Source of the DNA: Plectrocnemia conspersa
Taxonomy: Eukaryota; Arthropoda; Insecta; Trichoptera; Polycentropodidae
Direction: 5' to 3'
Assembly: GCA_009617715.1 (NCBI GenBank)
Contig: VTFK01000085.1
Location: forward strand, 1,488,001-1,552,000
Length of the DNA stretch: 64,000 bases
Both the position numbers and the translations under genes were made by a program. Positions 59,801 to 64,000 of this stretch are shown here, one piece after another. The notes beneath the pieces were generated by a model, which was not told the DNA's origin, did not search any database, and was given only the letters and a program-made list of their open reading frames with translations. How positions within the stretch are numbered: position 1 is the stretch's first letter; each line of letters begins with the position of its first letter.

Positions 59801-60885
59801 TATAATTAACAAGTAGCAAAAAAATAATATGTTCAATTATTTGCAATCTTTTGAATAGTATCGTGATCAATGCCAACGCAGCCCTGTTTTGCTCATGAAA
59901 CTGTCAGAAATTAAATAATTAATAACAAGGTAGCAATAAAAAATATTATTAATTTTGAAAATCGCGAAATAAAACGCTTTAAAAAATATTCTTATTATTG
60001 AAAGTCATAGGAATTTTACAAAATGGTTAAAAAACCGGAAATTTTGATAATCAGCTGCCTATATTGTGAAATATAAAATTTCAGTTATCAAAAAATGAAG
60101 TTTTTTGCCAAAAACGTAAAGACTAAAAATATTTCTGAAACATTTTACTTTAAGATTGATTTTTTAATACTTTCATAACTAAGGTGACCAGATTTTGAAA
60201 ATATCACAGGAGGACACTAAAAATACATTTCAGGATTTTTTGTTTGAAGACAAAGAAGGACAAATTTCTATGAATCCTAAAAAAGGTCATCATGAAAATT
60301 TTTATTCAAAATCCATTTTGGATATAGTTCTACAAAAATTGCTAACATATTACTGTCTGTGTTTGATATTTAAATTGGTTGCAACGCTATTAAATATTCT
60401 CAGTATTACTTTTTAACTCTAATATTAAATACAGGCTTAATAAATTAAAACCATGTCTTCATGATTATGTTATGAAGTGTCTTAATAATTGCAGCACTAG
60501 ATTATAGTGATTACTGATTTTTCATCTGAAAAATATTTAGGTTATATATATACAATATAGGCAGAAAAGTTTCAATATCTGCCAAAATTGATCAAATAAT
60601 TGTTGGCGTCGTTTCAGTTTCGAAAATGAAAAGAGGATTTTGGTCCGTCATTACAATTCTACTTTGACGAACGATGGTGACTGGTGTCAATGAGACATAG
60701 GTATGCCACTGTTGGAAGATTTTATTGTATGTTAAATGATTACACGGTTATGAATGTTATTGAATGTTAGTGTATTAATTAATTCACCTGGCTTATGTTA
60801 TTGAATGTTAGTGTATTAATTAATTAATTATCTTAGTAGAATACATACAAAAATAAAATCCTAACGCGAAATGCGCGGAAGGACT
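59801..60885. other. Stretch without recognised gene
   Basis: AT-rich; includes the AGGTGACCAG-type repeat at 60181-60300. The 73-codon frame 60195-60416 overlaps that repeat and is not called. Confidence 0.35.
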
Positions 60886-60959
60886 TATGTGAAGCCGTTA
60901 ATCCTAAATGACTGGCATCAGTTTACGGGGTATAGGTTGGATTGGGAAGAAACCGGCCA

Positions 60960-61205
60960 GAGACTGGCCACGTGTGAAGGGTTTGTAAACGGCGTCGGCC
61001 CGATGCTGGGTGAATCCATCAGGCACGTGTGGAACTACACGTAGTGAGCGCGGCCGGCGACAACCCGGCAGTAGCGTCGGGCCGGCGCCGGATGGATTCG
61101 TCCGGCACGTCTGAAATGGTAGGTACTAGCCCATACAACACCATCCCCACTACACGGCGCCGGCATGGTGCCGGGCGTATCCATCCGGCACGTGTGAAAC
61201 CGGCC
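60960..61205 (+). repeat. GC-rich array of CATCCGGCACGTGTGAA motifs
   Basis: Four direct copies, near 60969, 61014, 61097 and 61179, of a TCCATCCGGCACGTGTGAA-like motif, each with or near a CACGTG E-box core, plus GCCGGCGCCGG palindromes between them. It resembles the subterminal repeats of a DNA transposon. Open frames on both strands are composition effects. Confidence 0.5.
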
Positions 61206-61357
61206 TTACTTATGTTGCGTCGCAAAGCAAAGTGCCGCTCTCGCCGCTGCTACATAAGTGTTACCAGTATGCCACCTAGCTCGTAGTTAACCAAATAAAT
61301 CGCCTTCCACACAATATGAATTCCTCTCAATACATGAATCAATTGAAATATGCTATA

Positions 61358-61577
61358 CAGTGGTGCCTTGGTTTTCGATGACTTCGGTTATCGTCGCAAA
61401 AAAAAATTGTCTCAGTTTTCGCCGGTTGCCTCGGATTTCGTCGGCGTACGCGACCCACTCGCTTGCGTTGTCACTACAATTACATGCCATGTAATGTTAA
61501 TACATGCATACAAATAATTGCCTCGGTTTTCGTCAGTTTCGGATTTCAACGATTGTTTTCGGACCGAGGTACCACTG
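61358..61577. mobile_element. Tigger/mariner-type MITE, 220 bp
   Basis: Starts CAGTGGTGCCTTGGTTTTCG and ends, read inverted, CAGTGGTACCTCGGTCCG, flanked by TA on both sides. The interior repeats CTCGGTTTTCGTC-like pieces. Confidence 0.8.
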
Positions 61578-61817
61578 TATATATAAAAAATATTCTCATT
61601 CCATGAGAATATCTTTACCTCAATTATTACTCAGGGAGAGGGAGCGGGATTATAAAAAACAGGATACAAATCAAAACCATTATATTAGGTAATAGTTAAA
61701 TTTATTTATATTGAATTTCATGAATACATAATATTTATATGTATAATTTGTATATAGAAATATATAAAAAATGACACAAACAATCACAGTAAATGCCTAT
61801 AAATGATAGTGTTAAAA

Positions 61818-61982
61818 TTATAGTGTTGATTTCTTATCATGGCACGAATAATGCACAATATCTCCATTTGGATATCGAACGAACGCACTTTGGTTGCCAA
61901 ATCGCTTCTTGCAAACTGGACATACATTATAATCAGCAATGATTACACTTTGCGATTGATGTATCATTTTCAGTTCTTGAAC
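61818..61982 (-). CDS. Vps39: Vps39 terminal exon (zinc motif)
   Basis: 54 codons and stop. CPVCKKRFGNQSAFVRYPNG and HYSCHDKK form the C-terminal zinc-binding motif. Confidence 0.94.
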   Translation of the reverse strand, partial: VQELKMIHQSQSVIIADYNVCPVCKKRFGNQSAFVRYPNGDIVHYSCHDKKSTL

Positions 61983-63738
61983 CTGCATGTCAAAAATAAA
62001 AATCAATATATTTAATAGTGAAGGTCCTACTGTATTGCACTGGTTCTACCTGTAAATTATCAGCATATTGCAAGCCTTTCAATACTTGCATCTTACGCCT
62101 ATTGATTAACTGTTTCTGAATGGCTATTTCAAGGAATGTTCTGATTCTTGATATTGGAATAGAATCGGGCAAAACAGCTAAAGCCTAAATCAAGTAAATT
62201 TTATTATTTACATGTAAGTATATCAAATATAATAAGATATATACCTTGATCGGATCAATTTTATTAGCATGTTTTTCAAGGAGTTTGATAGCCGTATCTA
62301 TATCTGGTTCGGATTTGTCAGGGCTTCTAGGAACGTTGCGTAATGGTCCGCTTAGCAATAATTCTTGTGTAGGATTAATCAGTAGTTTTATTAGGATGAT
62401 ATAAATATCTTGATTTTTCTTATTGTCTGGTTCTCTTTCGTAAACAGTGTCACAATATTGAATTGCTCTCTGAACATCGCCTAGAAAATATATATAAATA
62501 GCAATGATGAATATGTTTATTTAATTTATTTACTTCTACCTACCTAAAATATAGATGTAAATCGATAAGGCTTGTTCGTGAGCATCTAATTTTCCGAGTA
62601 CAACAGCTCTCTCTTCCATTAAAGAATCTGTGGGGAAATGCACCAAAACTTGCTCAGGGGAGTAATGATTTGACTTTTCAAGAAATGAGAGCAGTTTCAC
62701 TCTTAGACGCTCCCTCTGTTCATCGGTGCATGTTTCTTTCTTATCCAATATTTTATCACGTAGCATTCTCACAAGAGCGTTGTGAAATACGGTATTTTCG
62801 TCTTTCCATACATGAATGATGTGCTCTAAATAAGGAATCACCAGTGCTTGGTGTTCTCTCAGAAGAAAATCCACCACCTTCGGCCTCGGAAACTTTTCAA
62901 CCTCTACGAAATCGTCAGTGAAAATCTTCAAACCTTCTTCGGGATGTTCAGTCAGAACCCAATTTGAGAATTCAAATATCAGATTCATATGATCCGATCC
63001 TGAAGATGTACATTGTGAATAAGTTAAAACTTTACATTGCATATAAACATTTAAAACTGACCTAATTGCTGCAGATAATTCTTGGTACGGTCAAATCCTT
63101 TTAAAACTGAATCTGGCTCCTTGGCTTGATCTTTCATAAATTGTAAAGCTTTTGTATGCCGATTATTGGTTTGATACAATATGATGAGTTCGCTGTATTT
63201 ACGATGTTTCAATAAAACTTGTTCAGCTTCTTCTAATTTGCAATTATTCAGTCGCAACAAAGGTCCGATAAAAACATCATTAGTCTGAAACATTTTTATA
63301 TTTAAAATTAAAAATATTTACATATAATTGAACTATATTATCTATCTAGAAGACACTAACTTGCAAATAGCATTTTAATAAGGCCGTATCGATTGTTTCA
63401 AGCATGGCCTTATTTTGTTTGATGGTCGACTCATTCTTCTCAGTGCTGATGTTCTCTTTCAGCCGTACTGCTCTTAGGTATTCGATTAAAGCTAAAAGAC
63501 TGTCTTCCAAATAAGGATTATTTTTAGTAGTGAGATCCAAATCATCAGAATCTTCTTTGGTGGTATCTGTACACAATTCAGGAAATAGTTTAATAACTTC
63601 CGAAGGATTGGTGTTGAGCTGAAGAAATTTTTTCATAGCTTCTCTGTAGTTTTTATTATCGAACAAATTAAATGCATACAGCATTTGAATCGAATCGGTT
63701 TTCTGCTTCTTTTCTTCGTCGGATTCTTCGGACATATC
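61818..63738 (-). CDS. Vps39: VPS39/Vam6-like HOPS subunit, 3' part, six coding exons
   Basis: Exons in transcript order: 63738-63361, 63284-63062, 62999-62544, 62480-62245, 62184-62050 and 61982-61818 (stop at 61820-61818); phases 0, 0/1, 1/1, 1/0, 0, 0 all agree. VPS39 is a subunit of the HOPS tether that links Rab7-positive late endosomes and autophagosomes to lysosomes. Visible: the clathrin-repeat-like alpha solenoid (LYAFNLFDNKNYREAMKKF, LLKCYLQ, HRKYSELIILYQ, GLKIFTDDF, IPYLEHIIHVW), then ISRIRTFLEIAI, and the C-terminal zinc-binding VCPVCKKRFGN with RYPNGDIVHYSCH. AATAAA lies about 115 nt past the stop (61706-61701, minus strand). The N-terminal CNH/beta-propeller exons are beyond the right edge. 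Confidence 0.95.
62050..62184 (-). CDS. Vps39: Vps39 exon
   Basis: 45 codons with LPDSIPISRIRTFLEIAIQK, matching the Vps39 second domain. Confidence 0.92.
62245..62480 (-). CDS. Vps39: Vps39 exon
   Basis: 236 nt. DVQRAIQYCDTVYE, then DIYIILIKLLINP; phase 1 in and 0 out. Confidence 0.9.
62544..62999 (-). CDS. Vps39: Vps39 exon (solenoid, conserved core)
   Basis: 456 nt with HPEEGLKIFTDDF, PYLEHIIHVWKDENTVFHN and LMEERAVVLGKLDAHEQAL, strongly conserved with human VPS39. Confidence 0.95.
63062..63284 (-). CDS. Vps39: Vps39 exon (solenoid)
   Basis: TNDVFIGPLLRLNNCKLEEA, then HRKYSELIILYQ; phase 0 in and 1 out. Confidence 0.93.
63361..63738 (-). CDS. Vps39: Vps39 exon (solenoid; first seen in window)
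   Basis: 126 codons, from a TTTTATAG acceptor to a GTTAGT donor. It starts DMSEESDEEKKQKTDSIQML. The ATG in it is internal, because the acceptor joins in phase 0 and the family has several hundred residues upstream. Confidence 0.9.
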
Positions 63739-64000
63739 CTATAAAAAAACAATTATTAAATAATAATGAATTAACCCTTTGCGCTCGTAAGTCGACAATG
63801 TGTCGACATCGTATTCCAAGCGTTGCACTCGAACGTCGACAAAACTTTGAATGCATTTATTGGCTTTGTGTTCATGACAATTTTTCGTATTATTTATGTT
63901 TTAAAACGCCATGTAGCGCATACTTCTTTATAGCAATTATTATAGATTCCGCAGATTTATATGGTTATTATATGTTTTATTTAACTAACAGTATATTTTT
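63739..64000. other. Intron of Vps39 with a piggyBac-like end
   Basis: At 63771, TTAA followed by CCCTTTGCGCTCG resembles the left end of the TTAA-flanked elements at 11448 and 44760. Its other end is not in the window. Confidence 0.4.

Noticed and set aside
63361..63735. Vps39 starting at the ATG at 63735
   Set aside because: A good acceptor lies three bases upstream in phase 0 and the family has a long N-terminal part, so this is an internal Met.

Overview
The window is nuclear DNA from an insect. It is AT-rich, its genes have many short introns with ordinary GT/AG sites, and it is full of DNA transposons (hAT, Tigger/pogo, Tc1-mariner and piggyBac types). The core beta-spectrin reading frame assembled here is 2,291 codons, the length I recall for Drosophila beta-Spectrin, and the protein resembles the fly one throughout. 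I cannot fix the insect order.

Layout: all three recognisable genes lie on the minus strand. (1) 320-3082: the 5' half of a ZMYND8-type chromatin reader (PHD finger, bromodomain, start of the PWWP); the 3' exons are off the left edge. (2) 10427-26516: a complete coding set for beta-spectrin, with two calponin-homology domains, the spectrin-repeat rod and a C-terminal PH domain. Its first exons are noncoding and lie upstream; candidates are near 40.2 kb and 58.4 kb. (3) 61818-63738: the 3' half of VPS39 (HOPS/Vam6); its 5' exons are off the right edge.

Beta-spectrin carries the main novelty. A 1,086-nt exon (14984-16069), phase 0 at both ends and in frame, lies between the last spectrin repeat and the linker to the PH domain. 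Three further phase-1 symmetrical cassettes (14248-14310, 12758-12853, 12339-12503) lie in that linker. The last of these can also read through to a stop, giving a form without the PH domain. A small unrecognised two-exon gene (25478-25936) is nested in the first coding intron, on the same strand.

The DNA from 27 to 61 kb is mostly long intron or intergenic sequence broken up by mobile elements: a full-length hAT copy with a perfect 8-bp target duplication (30991-33362), two Tigger deletion derivatives sharing one deletion junction (34637-35600 and 37847-38921), two DUF4817/Tc1-like relics, a mariner relic, piggyBac-type and Tigger-type MITEs, and GC-rich islands that may be promoters. No operon, CRISPR array, rRNA or intact tRNA gene was seen.
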